The notes: generated by a model not told the origin, from the sequence alone. Positions 51,030-59,645 are shown, numbered from the stretch's first letter. The stretch: 64,000 bases of DNA from CAKSQF01 sp051868045 (GCA_051868045.1 JBJDZN010000076.1:1-64000); one strand, 5' to 3'. Made by a program: numbers and translations.

Positions 51030-51058
51030 TTGACAATCACAAACAAATATGCTATGCT
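51030..51058 (+). promoter_or_regulatory. Promoter of the small lipoprotein gene
   Basis: -35 TTGACA, a 17-bp spacer ending ATATGC, and -10 TATGCT. A leader of about 135 nt follows. Confidence 0.7.
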
Positions 51059-51198
51059 GATAATGCGATAAGGGGACAGGTTCTGTTCATCGGTGGAACG
51101 GTTTCCTGATTCTTTGTCCGAATATTTGTCGATCCGGCGGTGCTTGCCGGGGATTGGATCGTCAGTGCATTTCGCTTCGGGATCCGGAAAGGTTTGGA

Positions 51199-51396
51199 AT
51201 GATTATGATCGGGAAAAAAGAAAAAATGGGACGAATTCTCTGTCTGATGTTTTGCACCCTTGCAGTACTGCTTCTTGTTTCCTGCCAGCCAAATGCTGAA
51301 GAGGAAGACGAAAGCGAGGCGACCACTTCGGAATCGTCGATTTCGTTTGTGGACGATACCGGTGATCTGGAAGAGATTCCGTGGGGAGACAATTGA
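51199..51396 (+). CDS. Small acidic lipoprotein (65 aa)
   Basis: The 65-residue protein has a lipoprotein signal (RILCLMFCTLAVLLLVSC) followed by about 37 acidic residues with no domain (NAEEEDESEATTSESS). GGAAAGG sits 6 nt before the ATG. It lies 65 nt upstream of the larger acidic lipoprotein and may be its truncated relative, since both have a similar signal and an acidic Thr/Ser start. Confidence 0.6.
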   Translation: MIMIGKKEKMGRILCLMFCTLAVLLLVSCQPNAEEEDESEATTSESSISFVDDTGDLEEIPWGDN

Positions 51397-51461
51397 CCGA
51401 AAGAGACTGACAAAAATTTGATTCATTTTAGAAAGAAAGAGTTACAGAAAGGATGATTAAA

Positions 51462-52778
51462 ATGAAGAATACCTTGAAAACACTGCTTATTTGCACTTTG
51501 GCAACAGCACTTTTGGTGTCCTGCAACCGTCAAACGGGTGAAGAGGAAACCACCACTTCTGCAACGACTCAGAATGCCGACACAACCGCTCCTTCTTCCA
51601 ATCCCACGACCCCTGACTCCACCGAAGTCAAGACCCCGGAGGAAATCTATGCCGAAATTCTGGCATCCCAGAACAATCTGAAATATGAAATTACCAACGT
51701 GGCTGAGGGAATCACGGTCAGTATTCTCACCAGTATTGATGGGAATAAGGCATATATGGTAACTTCCTATGATTTTCTTGGTATGAGCCAGACCGAAGAG
51801 ACCTATTTTGTCGAAGAAGAGGGCGATGCAAACCGTTACTCTTACTATTACCAGGAAGACGGCAGTTGGTATAAGTACTCGTATGAAGAGAGTGAGGATA
51901 CCGAAGGTAATACGAGTATGTTTACTTCCGATTTTGAAGATCTGGAGGACTTCTTCAAATCAGAGAACTTCGGAGAATTCGACAGCACAACCAACCGCTA
52001 TCTCATCAATGAGGGTGTTGTGGTTGAAGAAACCGCTATCTTGAGCGGCTATCTTGAAATTGCCGATGACAGCTACACAATAGAGTTTGTGATCAGCGAA
52101 GAGGGCTACGAAATGACCACCAAAACGGTCTTCTCCGATTTCGGAAAGGTTTCGATCACGCTTCCCGAGGCAGAGGAGATAGACCCCGGGGAAGGATTTA
52201 TTCCTGTTGAGTATCCCGAGACGGCTCCCTCCCCTGAGGAGATTTCCGCTCAGATCGAGACCGCCGAGAATGTCAGCATTGATCTTTATTCGGCTGTTGG
52301 TGAAGATAGTGTGTCGATGTATCTGGAACAGGACAGAAACCTGATTTGGGTGATAACCGGCGTTTACTCCGGTAATGTTGGCTTTACGGATGAGTTTTAT
52401 CTTGAAAAGGATGGAGATGCCGTCTATCTCTATCGTGTAGATGAAAACGGCAACTGGTGCAAGGAAGAGGTAACGGATGAGGATTTTGAGTATTACAGTG
52501 CGGACAACTCGGTGATTTCCGAACTGCTGAAGACTGAAAACTTTGAGGAATATGATCCTGAAACGGGCGAATACCTTCTCAAAGACGGCAAGACGGTTCC
52601 CATTGAAGACTTTGGTACGGTTACCTTCGCATCCATTGATGTTGGCTTTGACGGCAGCTACTTCATTTATCTGACTGTCGAAAGCGAAGACAGCGTCATG
52701 GAGGAAGAGTATTATTTCTCCTACTACGATTTCGGTTCCACCGATATTTACATTCCCTTTGAGAATGCGGTAGGATAA
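51462..52778 (+). CDS. Acidic lipoprotein with internal duplication
   Basis: The 438-residue protein has a lipoprotein signal (TLATALLVSC), a Thr-rich linker and two similar units of about 170 residues (about 65-240 and 255-438). Shared landmarks include TYFVEEEGDANRYSYYYQEDGSWYK (residues 119-143, shown in part) matching FYLEKDGDAVYLYRVDENG, and SENFGEFD matching TENFEEYD. The layout resembles lipoproteins of the LppX/LolA-like or DUF6612 type, but I am not sure. It is very acidic. The ATG with GAAAGG 9 nt before it is used. Confidence 0.65.
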   Translation: MKNTLKTLLICTLATALLVSCNRQTGEEETTTSATTQNADTTAPSSNPTTPDSTEVKTPEEIYAEILASQNNLKYEITNVAEGITVSILTSIDGNKAYMVTSYDFLGMSQTEETYFVEEEGDANRYSYYYQEDGSWYKYSYEESEDTEGNTSMFTSDFEDLEDFFKSENFGEFDSTTNRYLINEGVVVEETAILSGYLEIADDSYTIEFVISEEGYEMTTKTVFSDFGKVSITLPEAEEIDPGEGFIPVEYPETAPSPEEISAQIETAENVSIDLYSAVGEDSVSMYLEQDRNLIWVITGVYSGNVGFTDEFYLEKDGDAVYLYRVDENGNWCKEEVTDEDFEYYSADNSVISELLKTENFEEYDPETGEYLLKDGKTVPIEDFGTVTFASIDVGFDGSYFIYLTVESEDSVMEEEYYFSYYDFGSTDIYIPFENAVG

Positions 52779-52799
52779 ATTCCCATAAAAGAAAATGAC

Positions 52800-52844
52800 G
52801 GTGGCTTTTTCAAATGTCGGCATTTGAAAAAGCCACCTTTTTTT
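52800..52844. terminator. Terminator of the acidic lipoprotein gene
   Basis: A 17-bp perfect stem beginning GGTGGCTTTTTC is followed by TTTTTTT. It lies between converging genes. Confidence 0.9.
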
Positions 52845-52845
52845 G

Positions 52846-53226
52846 CTATTTTCGGCTGTCGGACCGTCTTTTTCGGCGGGCACTGTGAGAGGAGTCGTCC
52901 TCTGCCTGTCTGGCAGTCAGGGAAATGAGGAGTTTTCGATCGTCCGGGATATTTCCTTCCAGAGCCGCCTTGTTCCGGCGAAGCTCGCCGCATTTCTGAC
53001 AGCGATGAAGGATGATGTATCCTTTTTTGGCATCGGGTAAAACCGAAATCGGCTCCAGCAGTCCTCCGCAATCGTTGGCACGGTCGCCGGGAAGAATATC
53101 CACATGGAGCGACCAGAGACAATAGGGACAGTGATTCCTTGAGGTTTTCACCAGCGGAGGAACCTCCCTGCCGCAGTGCAGGCAGACAAAACCGTTGTCG
53201 TTTTTGGAAAATCGTTTGGTTTCCAT
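52846..53226 (-). CDS. RNHCP domain protein
   Basis: The 126-residue protein matches the RNHCP domain: RFSKNDNGFVCLHCG, RNHCPYCLWSLHVD, DCGGLLEPI and LHRCQKCGELRRNK. Four CxxC-type pairs suggest a zinc-bound fold. The C-terminal tail is polar and basic (SARRKRRSDSRK). Function is unknown; an RNA-related role is sometimes supposed. GAAAGGAAA precedes the ATG. Confidence 0.88.
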   Translation of the reverse strand: METKRFSKNDNGFVCLHCGREVPPLVKTSRNHCPYCLWSLHVDILPGDRANDCGGLLEPISVLPDAKKGYIILHRCQKCGELRRNKAALEGNIPDDRKLLISLTARQAEDDSSHSARRKRRSDSRK

Positions 53227-53409
53227 GTGCGGGATTTCCTTTCTGAGATCGGTTAAAATTGCCGATCTTTGGCAAATTTTCGGTCATATGGATGGGATTT
53301 TAATGGAAACAGGGTTCATCGGGCATAAGAAACTTCATTGTCGTACAAACTATCGCCGAAGGCAGAAATTCTGTCTTTGAGATCAAAAGAAAGGAAATTG
53401 ATCGAAGCA

Positions 53410-54159
53410 ATGCGAAACAGAGTAGCTTGTAAACTGCCTGTCCTTTTGGCGATGGTATTTGTTCTGGCGATCTTCTGCACTGCCGCACTCAGCGTCTCTG
53501 CCGATGTCGGAGCTTTTGGTGCGGAACCGATCCGTTCTACCCTGAACGATCGTGACGGTGACGGTGTGCTGGAAGACGGATCCTTCAGAAACGGGATGCA
53601 GGACGGAGTCGGTGGAAATACCGGATCGGAAGCGGGCAATGCGATAGATGATGTCGGAGACGGTGTTGGCGATGCGATTGACGGCGTTGGTAACGGTGCA
53701 AACGATATTATCGACGGTATCGGCGACGGTGCCAACGACATCATAGACGGCGTCGGCGACGGCATCAACGATGCCACCGGCGGCACAAACGGCAATGGCA
53801 ACGGTACCGCAAACGGTACCACAAACGGTACGACAAACGGTAACGGAACGACCAACGGAACGACCAACGGAACGACCAACGGAACGACCAACGGGGTAAC
53901 CACCCCCGGGGGGACCAATGTGCCTGGCGGAACCGTCACAACCCCCGGTGTAACCGATGGCACCACCGCAGGTGCAACGACCTCGGATGCTCTGGGCTCC
54001 GGTAATACCACCACGGATAACGGAACTGCGGACGATAAGGATAACGGCGGCTTTAACTGGACCGGACTGATTATCGGTCTGATCGTGGTTGCGGCAGTGA
54101 TTCTTGTGATCGTTCTTCTGATTCCCAAAAATGCCGGATCGGACGACAAGAAGAAATAA
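53410..54159 (+). CDS. Surface protein with DG- and NGT-rich repeats, C-terminal TM
   Basis: The 249-residue protein has a signal peptide (LLAMVFVLAIFCTAALSVSA), a Gly/Asp-rich region (about 75-120) with an 11-residue unit such as ANDIIDGIGDG repeated four times, then an Asn-Gly-Thr tract (about 120-150, TTNGTTNG), a Thr/Gly linker and a C-terminal TM segment (IIGLIVVAAVILVIVLLI) with a Lys-rich end. The design looks like a stalk held in the membrane. GGAAATTG lies upstream of the ATG. I recognise no family. Confidence 0.65.
   Translation: MRNRVACKLPVLLAMVFVLAIFCTAALSVSADVGAFGAEPIRSTLNDRDGDGVLEDGSFRNGMQDGVGGNTGSEAGNAIDDVGDGVGDAIDGVGNGANDIIDGIGDGANDIIDGVGDGINDATGGTNGNGNGTANGTTNGTTNGNGTTNGTTNGTTNGTTNGVTTPGGTNVPGGTVTTPGVTDGTTAGATTSDALGSGNTTTDNGTADDKDNGGFNWTGLIIGLIVVAAVILVIVLLIPKNAGSDDKKK
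53642..53900 (+). repeat. In-gene tandem repeats (DG unit, then NGT unit)
   Basis: Two repeat blocks lie inside the surface-protein gene: roughly 33-bp units coding IIDGxGDG, then short units built on ACCAACGGAACG coding TTNG. The second block is nearly identical at the DNA level, so copy number could vary by slippage. Confidence 0.7.
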
Positions 54160-54165
54160 ACCTCA

Positions 54166-54203
54166 AACCAACCAATCGCAGAATATGCGGTTGGTTGGTT
54201 TTT
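54166..54203. terminator. Terminator between convergent genes
   Basis: AACCAACCAATCGC pairs with GCGGTTGGTTGGTT (one wobble), followed by TTT. Confidence 0.8.
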
Positions 54204-54217
54204 CGGCGATTTCAGGG

Positions 54218-55651
54218 TTATTTCTTTAAATCGGATGACGTCAGCGTGATGGAAGCGGCAAACTGATAGTTGGGATCGCCCCGTTCGGCGGTGGTAGAGC
54301 GGAGCAGTTCCAGCGAGATTTCGGGAGTGTACTCCAGAACCGTTCCGCTGGTCAGAACGACTTTGACAGGGGAGAACAGATCAACCATGTCTTCGTTTAA
54401 ATAGAGGGTGATCTCACCGCTCCGAAGTCTGGAGGTGTTCATGGTGATGGTATTGGTCGCCTTGTCGTAGCTGACGTCGATGGTACTGCCTGCGGCTGTG
54501 GAGGAAATCCAGTAGAAGGACTCGATTCCGCGCTGATCTGCCTTGCTGACGGTCGTGTTCCAGATCACCCGGGTCGGCAGCGGATCTCTCGTGTGGGCGG
54601 TCATCAGGGTGGCGGCATCGGTGTTGGCTTTGGTGGTGTTGCCGGTGGCAGATGCCAGTGTGCCGTTTGCCGTGTAGGCGGCGTACCAGGCTGCGAGATC
54701 CTTGACAACGGTCTGATCGGTGGTGGCATTGTCTCCTACTACGCCGTGCTCCTTGCCTACATGAACGAAGCATTGATGGAAATATCCGCCGCCGTATTTT
54801 TCAGCCAGTGCATCCAGTTTTTCAGAGTACTCCACCGTGACGGTGTTTCGGCTGTAAGCACTGTCCAACTCGCCGACATTGAGATAGAAGGGAAGATTGT
54901 ACAGATTGGTCAGATCAATGCCTTCGGGATGCCCTGCGGTCATGGTGGCAGATGCCAGCCGATCGGCAAGGACGGGGGCAATCTGATAGACTCCGTTTCC
55001 TCCCGCACTGTAGCCTACGATGTAAACCTTGTTTGGATCGGCATTCATATAGAGGATGCAGTCCTCGATGATCCGATCATAGAACGCCCAGCTGATGTCG
55101 GTGGAGAAAATCTGACCGCTGGACTCGTTGTCCGATACCGAGCGGATGGAAATGTAGATGGCTGAGACACGGGTCTGGGTGTAGCGGTCTGCCATACCTG
55201 CCCACTGGCTTTCGTTGGTGGTTCCGGAGGGATCGTATCCGCCTCCGTGATACACCAGAAAAACGGGATAACCGTCGGCGGGTTGTTTGCCCACGACCTT
55301 GGTTTGCACCTTCATGGTGGTGCGTCCGATTTTGATGTTGGTGATCTTGTTTTTCTGAATTTCGGTGGCACGTTCGGGGGATTCTTCGGCAACCTGCTCG
55401 GCGTACTCCTGCCAGATCAGCTCCCGCAGGGCAGTTACCGAGGCATTGTCGGTCAGGTTTGCCGCAAGGGCTTCGATCCGATCAGCCAAAGGAGCATCAT
55501 CGGGAAGTGAGGAGTCGGCGGTTGCGGCAACGCTGTCCGTTCCGGTGTCGCTGCTTTGCGTCGGATCGCCCGATCCGCAGGAGGCGAAGGGGATCAGCAG
55601 ACTTCCGATCAGAAGGGAACAGATGATAAACTTTAAAACGTGTTTTGTCAT
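54218..55651 (-). CDS. Lipoprotein alpha/beta-hydrolase, esterase-like
   Basis: The 477-residue exported lipoprotein (LLIPFASC) has a linker and an alpha/beta-hydrolase core (about 120-340) with the oxyanion-type LVYHGGGYDPSG, the nucleophile in YIVGYSAGGNG, a likely Asp in NVGELDSAYS and a His in VGKEHGVVGD. This resembles feruloyl esterase or PHB depolymerase relatives. A beta-rich C-terminal region of about 110 residues follows. AAAGGAG precedes the ATG, which overlaps the thyX stop (ATGA), so an exported esterase is coupled to thyX. Confidence 0.8.
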   Translation of the reverse strand: MTKHVLKFIICSLLIGSLLIPFASCGSGDPTQSSDTGTDSVAATADSSLPDDAPLADRIEALAANLTDNASVTALRELIWQEYAEQVAEESPERATEIQKNKITNIKIGRTTMKVQTKVVGKQPADGYPVFLVYHGGGYDPSGTTNESQWAGMADRYTQTRVSAIYISIRSVSDNESSGQIFSTDISWAFYDRIIEDCILYMNADPNKVYIVGYSAGGNGVYQIAPVLADRLASATMTAGHPEGIDLTNLYNLPFYLNVGELDSAYSRNTVTVEYSEKLDALAEKYGGGYFHQCFVHVGKEHGVVGDNATTDQTVVKDLAAWYAAYTANGTLASATGNTTKANTDAATLMTAHTRDPLPTRVIWNTTVSKADQRGIESFYWISSTAAGSTIDVSYDKATNTITMNTSRLRSGEITLYLNEDMVDLFSPVKVVLTSGTVLEYTPEISLELLRSTTAERGDPNYQFAASITLTSSDLKK

Positions 55652-56436
55652 GAGTTGTTCTCCTTTTTCTTGTTTTGAGTCAGGTTTCTGAATTTTTCCC
55701 GGACTTCCGCAGCCTTTCCGCAGGTCATGGAGCCTTCCGAGCAGCCGCCTCGGACACAGGAGGGTCCCGCACCGGAGAAGAGCAGGGGCGCAGCTTCCAG
55801 ACAGAGGGTCAGCATCCGGGTCGCCAGTTCTCGGATCTCCCACTGGGCACGGTTGCAACAGCGGAGCTTGAAGAAATTGTAGAGGGAGCGGGTGTTCATG
55901 GTCATGATAATGCGGGTGTCACAGGAATTGGGCAGAACGAAACGGGCATCCTCATTCGCCATCTTTCCTGCCGTTTTTGCGGCATCTGCGGGGGTACGCC
56001 CCTGTTCGATCAGGGTCTTCTCGTGCTTCTCCATCAGGATTTGCCTCAGCTTGTCATAGGCTTCGGCATCCTTTTTCATCATATCGTCGTAGATTTCCTT
56101 TGCCTCGGGAATGGCGGCAATTTCGGGGGGCGTAATGTATTCAAATCCCGATTTTTCCACATATCGCTGGCTTTGCACCGAGAAGGAAGCGATTCTGTGA
56201 CGGGTCAGCTGGGCGAGCAGGGTTCGGGAAACGCCCTCAATACCGAAGGTAAAGGAGGCGTGTTCAATGGGGGATTCGTGTCCCAGATCGCCCAGCAGCT
56301 TGAGGAAGCTCTCCACCTTGTCGGGGGTCAACTTCTCCATCAGAGAGTCGATGTTGCATTTGGCATAGCAGAGCTTGGCGGCGGCGGCAACCAGTTTGTC
56401 GGCGTCGGGGGTATAGGTGATCAGTTCCACTTTCAT
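55648..56436 (-). CDS. thyX: FAD-dependent thymidylate synthase ThyX
   Basis: ThyX makes dTMP from dUMP using methylene-tetrahydrofolate, NADPH and FAD. The 262 residues carry the signature RHRIASFSVQSQRY near residue 75, the substrate Ser/Arg set and the C-terminal LRCCNRAQWEIRELA. AAAGGAAG precedes the ATG; a consensus promoter lies about 120 nt upstream. The tail ends in Cys- and Lys-rich sequence (GGCSEGSMTCGKA) beyond the usual fold. Its stop overlaps the esterase start. Confidence 0.95.
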   Translation of the reverse strand: MKVELITYTPDADKLVAAAAKLCYAKCNIDSLMEKLTPDKVESFLKLLGDLGHESPIEHASFTFGIEGVSRTLLAQLTRHRIASFSVQSQRYVEKSGFEYITPPEIAAIPEAKEIYDDMMKKDAEAYDKLRQILMEKHEKTLIEQGRTPADAAKTAGKMANEDARFVLPNSCDTRIIMTMNTRSLYNFFKLRCCNRAQWEIRELATRMLTLCLEAAPLLFSGAGPSCVRGGCSEGSMTCGKAAEVREKFRNLTQNKKKENNS

Positions 56437-56545
56437 GGGATTTCTTCCTTTCAATTCAATTCGATTCGATTTCAATGGGTCATTTGGGGTTCTGCGGAAA
56501 TGATGACGGATGGTTTGAAAATGTGAAAACGGGGGATATGTCTTT

Positions 56546-56574
56546 ATTCTAGCATAGAAAAACCGTCTTGTCAA
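56546..56574 (-). promoter_or_regulatory. Promoter of thyX
   Basis: On the minus strand, -35 TTGACA, a 17-bp spacer ending TATGC, and -10 TAGAAT. Confidence 0.85.
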
Positions 56575-56586
56575 GGGAGTTTGCCG

Positions 56587-57165
56587 TCAGTGCTGCATCT
56601 CGTCCAGCGTCAGATTGAAGGTGGGGAGATACTCTTCCATAAAAATGGCAAGCTCCGGGCAGTCCATCTTCTCAAGAGCGGCGTAGGTGGTCTTGGCGGC
56701 GTCGGAAAATTCACTGTTTCCGCACTTCAGCTCTTCAATGCACTTGATGTAGGCACACAACTTGTCTGCTGCCTTGACCAGCAGATGAATGTCGGGATCG
56801 GGAATTTCCAGAATGGTCCGGTAGGAATCCTCCATTTCCTTCGGAAGGTGGGAAACCAGCGCATTTACGGCGTAATCTTCGATTTTTTGATAGTTTTCCC
56901 GCATTTCGGGGGTATGATATTTGATGGGGGTTGGCATATCGCCGGTATAGACCTCGGTGGCATCGTGATAGAGGGCGTGTACGCAGACAGCACCGGCATC
57001 ATAGGCTTTGTTCAGACGTTCGTTGCCGATCAGGGCAAGACAGTGGGCGATCATGGCGACCTGAGCCGAATGCTCCGCCAGATTTTCGTCGGCGGTGTTG
57101 CGCATAAGACCCCAGCGTTTGATGTAACGCTGACGGAAAATCAGCGCAAAGAAGCTGTTGTTCAT
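56587..57165 (-). CDS. yfbR: 5'-deoxynucleotidase YfbR (HD domain)
   Basis: YfbR dephosphorylates deoxyribonucleoside 5'-monophosphates. The 192 residues show RQRYIKRWGLMRNT at the start, then NLAEHSAQVAMIAH, the HD metal motif CVHALYHDATEVYTGDMPTPIK (residues ~61-82), and a late Asp in VKAADKLCAY. Length is typical. It lies just upstream of thyX on the same strand, so both control the deoxynucleotide pool, although thyX has its own promoter. Confidence 0.93.
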   Translation of the reverse strand: MNNSFFALIFRQRYIKRWGLMRNTADENLAEHSAQVAMIAHCLALIGNERLNKAYDAGAVCVHALYHDATEVYTGDMPTPIKYHTPEMRENYQKIEDYAVNALVSHLPKEMEDSYRTILEIPDPDIHLLVKAADKLCAYIKCIEELKCGNSEFSDAAKTTYAALEKMDCPELAIFMEEYLPTFNLTLDEMQH

Positions 57166-57218
57166 ATAAAATCCTCTTTTTCGGTTGATGATATATTATT
57201 GAAAGTTTTTGAAGGTTT

Positions 57219-57276
57219 TCAGGGGACTTTTTTCAAAAAGTCCCCTGAATGGGGGTCGGGGCAACGCCCCGGAAGG
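57219..57276. repeat. Dispersed palindromic element (copy B)
   Basis: TTCAGGGGACTTTTTTC pairs with a GAAAAAGTCCCCTGAA-type arm, then GGGGTCGGGGCAACGCCCC follows. It has the same organisation as the element near 5030 and resembles the hairpins at 31573 and 31715. It lies between the DUF6472-like gene and yfbR and may act as a terminator. Confidence 0.5.
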
Positions 57277-57293
57277 GATGGCTTGCCATAAAA

Positions 57294-57515
57294 TCAGTTC
57301 TGCTTCTGAACGCTCTTGTATTCGTCGTAGTAGCGGAAATAGGGGCAATCACTGCCGTTGATATAGCCGGCAAGATCGTCCTCATCCAGAGCGACGGTGC
57401 AGATTTTGTCCCCCGAATCCCCGTCCCAGTCGTAGAATTCACAGATGTCGCAGGAGGGCTTGATTTTTCCCCGCTTGATCTTTTGGGAAGCCCCACGGTT
57501 CTGTTGATCGTTCAT
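57294..57515 (-). CDS. Small Cys-containing protein (DUF6472-like)
   Basis: The 73-residue protein has CDICEFYDWDGDSGD and a later CPYFRYYDEY, with a middle Cys in DKICTVALDEDDL. The four-Cys, acidic pattern fits DUF6472-type small proteins seen in Clostridia, probably metal-binding. The match is by memory and needs a search. Its ATG overlaps the birA stop (ATGA), so it is coupled to birA. Confidence 0.65.
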   Translation of the reverse strand: MNDQQNRGASQKIKRGKIKPSCDICEFYDWDGDSGDKICTVALDEDDLAGYINGSDCPYFRYYDEYKSVQKQN

Positions 57516-58471
57516 AGAGTCTCTCCCTTCAGTCTGATGCTGATCTCTCCGGTGGACAGAACCTGCGTTCTGCCGTCACATTCCACAAGCAGTCCTCCGT
57601 CATCGTCGATGCCGACCGCTTTGCCGACGTGCTTTTCGCTCCCCAGGTAAAAATCAATTTCCTTGCCGATGACCAGAGAACGGCTGCGGTAGTCCTCCAT
57701 CAGGGAGGGGGCGGATAGCATTTCCCATAGATCCAGCAGTCTGTCGCAGACGGTCGCCGCCAGCAACGGACGGGAAATTGCCATTCCGATGGAGGCTGCC
57801 CGTCCGGAAATGTCATCCGGAAAATCGGATGTGGTAATGTTGATGCCGATACCTACCACCACCGATTGGACGGTTCCGCTTTCAATATCGGTCACTGCCT
57901 CGGACAGGATGCCGCAAATCTTCCGGTCCCCCAGATAGACATCGTTCACCCATTTGATCATCGGATGCAGACCGGATAACTCCTCGATAGCCATGCAGAC
58001 CGCCAGTGCGGCGGCGGCAGTGATCCTCATGACCTTGGAGATGTTGTCCCCGGGCTGAAGAATCAGCGACAGATAGATTCCCGTATCGGCGGGCGAGTAG
58101 AAGGCACGTCCCAGTCTGCCCCGTCCGCCGGTCTGCTCCCCTGCTACCACAAGAGCGCATCCGCTGTATCCGGAGGAGACCATCCGCTTTGCCTCGTTGT
58201 TGGTGGAATCTATGGTATCGAAGACGTACAGATCAATCCCGTGGTGCAGACGAGCCCGGACCGACTCTGCCGACAGACGGTCACAGGCGGTTGCCAATCG
58301 GTATCCCCGGTTCTGCGCCGCTTCGATTTCGTATCCCTCCTGCTTCAGGGCGGAGATCGCCTTCCATACGGCATTCCGGGATACCCCGAAATGCTCTGCC
58401 AGTGCCTGCCCCGACAGATCCGCGCCTCTGTTTTCCTCCAGCAGTGCCAGAATGTCGTTTTTCAGTGCCAT
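57512..58471 (-). CDS. birA: Bifunctional biotin ligase and biotin repressor BirA
   Basis: BirA attaches biotin to acetyl-CoA carboxylase and, in this HTH-containing form, represses biotin genes. The 319 residues have an N-terminal winged helix (about 1-60, LAEHFGVSRNAVWKAISAL), the ligase centre with TGGRGRLGR near 113 and IKWVNDVYLGDRKICG near 170, and a C-terminal SH3-like cap. GGAAGAAA precedes the ATG. A BirA-type operator lies at bioY, 7 kb away. Confidence 0.95.
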   Translation of the reverse strand: MALKNDILALLEENRGADLSGQALAEHFGVSRNAVWKAISALKQEGYEIEAAQNRGYRLATACDRLSAESVRARLHHGIDLYVFDTIDSTNNEAKRMVSSGYSGCALVVAGEQTGGRGRLGRAFYSPADTGIYLSLILQPGDNISKVMRITAAAALAVCMAIEELSGLHPMIKWVNDVYLGDRKICGILSEAVTDIESGTVQSVVVGIGINITTSDFPDDISGRAASIGMAISRPLLAATVCDRLLDLWEMLSAPSLMEDYRSRSLVIGKEIDFYLGSEKHVGKAVGIDDDGGLLVECDGRTQVLSTGEISIRLKGETL

Positions 58472-58509
58472 TTTCTTCCATGCCTTTCCAAATGCTTATC
58501 TTTTTTATA

Positions 58510-58538
58510 AGTGTACCACATTTTGCCGAAATTTTCAA
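58510..58538 (-). promoter_or_regulatory. Promoter of birA
   Basis: On the minus strand, -35 TTGAAA, a 17-bp spacer ending TGTGG, and -10 TACACT. Confidence 0.65.
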
Positions 58539-58557
58539 GATATTTCCATGAAAATGC

Positions 58558-58586
58558 TTGCATTTCCAAAAAAATTATTGTATAAT
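58558..58586 (+). promoter_or_regulatory. Promoter of the LysR gene
   Basis: -35 TTGCAT, a 17-bp spacer ending TTATTG, and -10 TATAAT. Confidence 0.75.
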
Positions 58587-58638
58587 AAATTCAATATGAC
58601 CCTTATATGTGACCAATGGAAAGGATGACTCTGCAGAT

Positions 58639-59559
58639 ATGAATATCCTGCATCTGAAATATGCCGTAGAAGTGGAGAAAACCCGCTCCATCAGTAAGGC
58701 GGCGGAGAATCTTTTTATGGGTCAGCCAAATCTGTCACGTGCCATCCGTGAGTTGGAGTCGTCGCTGGGAATCACCATCTTCAAGCGTACTTCCAAGGGA
58801 ATCACCATCACCCCCCAAGGCGAGGATTTTCTCTCCCGTGCCAAGAACATTCTTTCCCAGATTGACGAGATGGAAAACTACTATAAAACAGGGCAGGGAG
58901 GCATCCGGAAATTTTCCCTGTCAGCCCCCCGTGCCAGCTTTGTCTGCTCTGCCTTCGCCGAGTTTGCCGCATCGCTGGACAGAGAGTCCCCCACAGAGAT
59001 TTACTACAAGGAAACCAACTCCATCCGAGCCATCGACAATCTGCTTCAGGCGGACTATAAACTGGGCATAATCCGTTTCCAGACCCTCTTCGAATCCTAC
59101 TATAAGGCTCTTTTTCACGAAAAGGGGATTGCCAGCCAGACCATCGTCGAATATTCCTGCGTGGCATTGATGTCTGTGAAGAATCCGCTTGCCTGGAAGG
59201 AATCCATCACCCAAAGCGATCTTGCGGGTTATGTGGAAATCGCCAATCCTGACCACTATGTTCCTTCACTGCCCTTCGCCGATGCCATCAAGGCGGAAAT
59301 GTCCGACTTCACCGACCATCACATCTATGTTTACGAGCGGGCATCCCAGTTTGAACTGCTGGACAAGGTGGAAAATTCCTTCATGTGGGTGTCCGCCATT
59401 CCACAGGACATCCTCGACAAGTACGGATTGATTCAGAAAAAGTGTCCCGATAACGAAAAACGCTATAAGGATGTCCTGATTTACCGTAAAGGCTATCATT
59501 TAACCGATTTGGATCGTAAATTTTTGGATATTTTGGATAAATATAAGACCCAAATTTAA
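58639..59559 (+). CDS. LysR-family transcriptional regulator
   Basis: The 306-residue protein has an N-terminal LysR HTH (NILHLKYAVEVEKTRSISKA and LFMGQPNLSRAIRELE), then a periplasmic-binding-like sensor domain. The start is the ATG at the expected LysR position. An upstream GTG in frame is possible but gives an unusual N-terminus. It lies directly upstream of adhE in the same direction and may regulate it; LysR targets are more often divergent, so this is uncertain. Confidence 0.88.
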   Translation: MNILHLKYAVEVEKTRSISKAAENLFMGQPNLSRAIRELESSLGITIFKRTSKGITITPQGEDFLSRAKNILSQIDEMENYYKTGQGGIRKFSLSAPRASFVCSAFAEFAASLDRESPTEIYYKETNSIRAIDNLLQADYKLGIIRFQTLFESYYKALFHEKGIASQTIVEYSCVALMSVKNPLAWKESITQSDLAGYVEIANPDHYVPSLPFADAIKAEMSDFTDHHIYVYERASQFELLDKVENSFMWVSAIPQDILDKYGLIQKKCPDNEKRYKDVLIYRKGYHLTDLDRKFLDILDKYKTQI

Positions 59560-59571
59560 GCTGATCTGTAC

Positions 59572-59611
59572 AAAAAAGCATATCAAAAAAGATATAATGA
59601 TATGCTTTTTT
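59572..59611. terminator. Terminator of the LysR gene
   Basis: AAAAAAGCATATCA pairs with TGATATGCTTTTTT around a 12-nt loop. It separates the LysR gene from the adhE promoter. Confidence 0.8.
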
Positions 59612-59616
59612 GGTAC

Positions 59617-59645
59617 TTTACAAACGTTCAAATGTGTGTTAAAAT
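59617..59645 (+). promoter_or_regulatory. Promoter of adhE
   Basis: -35 TTTACA, a 17-bp spacer ending GTGTGT, and -10 TAAAAT. The -10 lies within the Rex-like palindrome. Confidence 0.75.

Noticed and set aside
53642..53900. CRISPR-like array
   Set aside because: The repeats are in-frame coding units for Asp-Gly and Asn-Gly-Thr, contiguous and without unique spacers.
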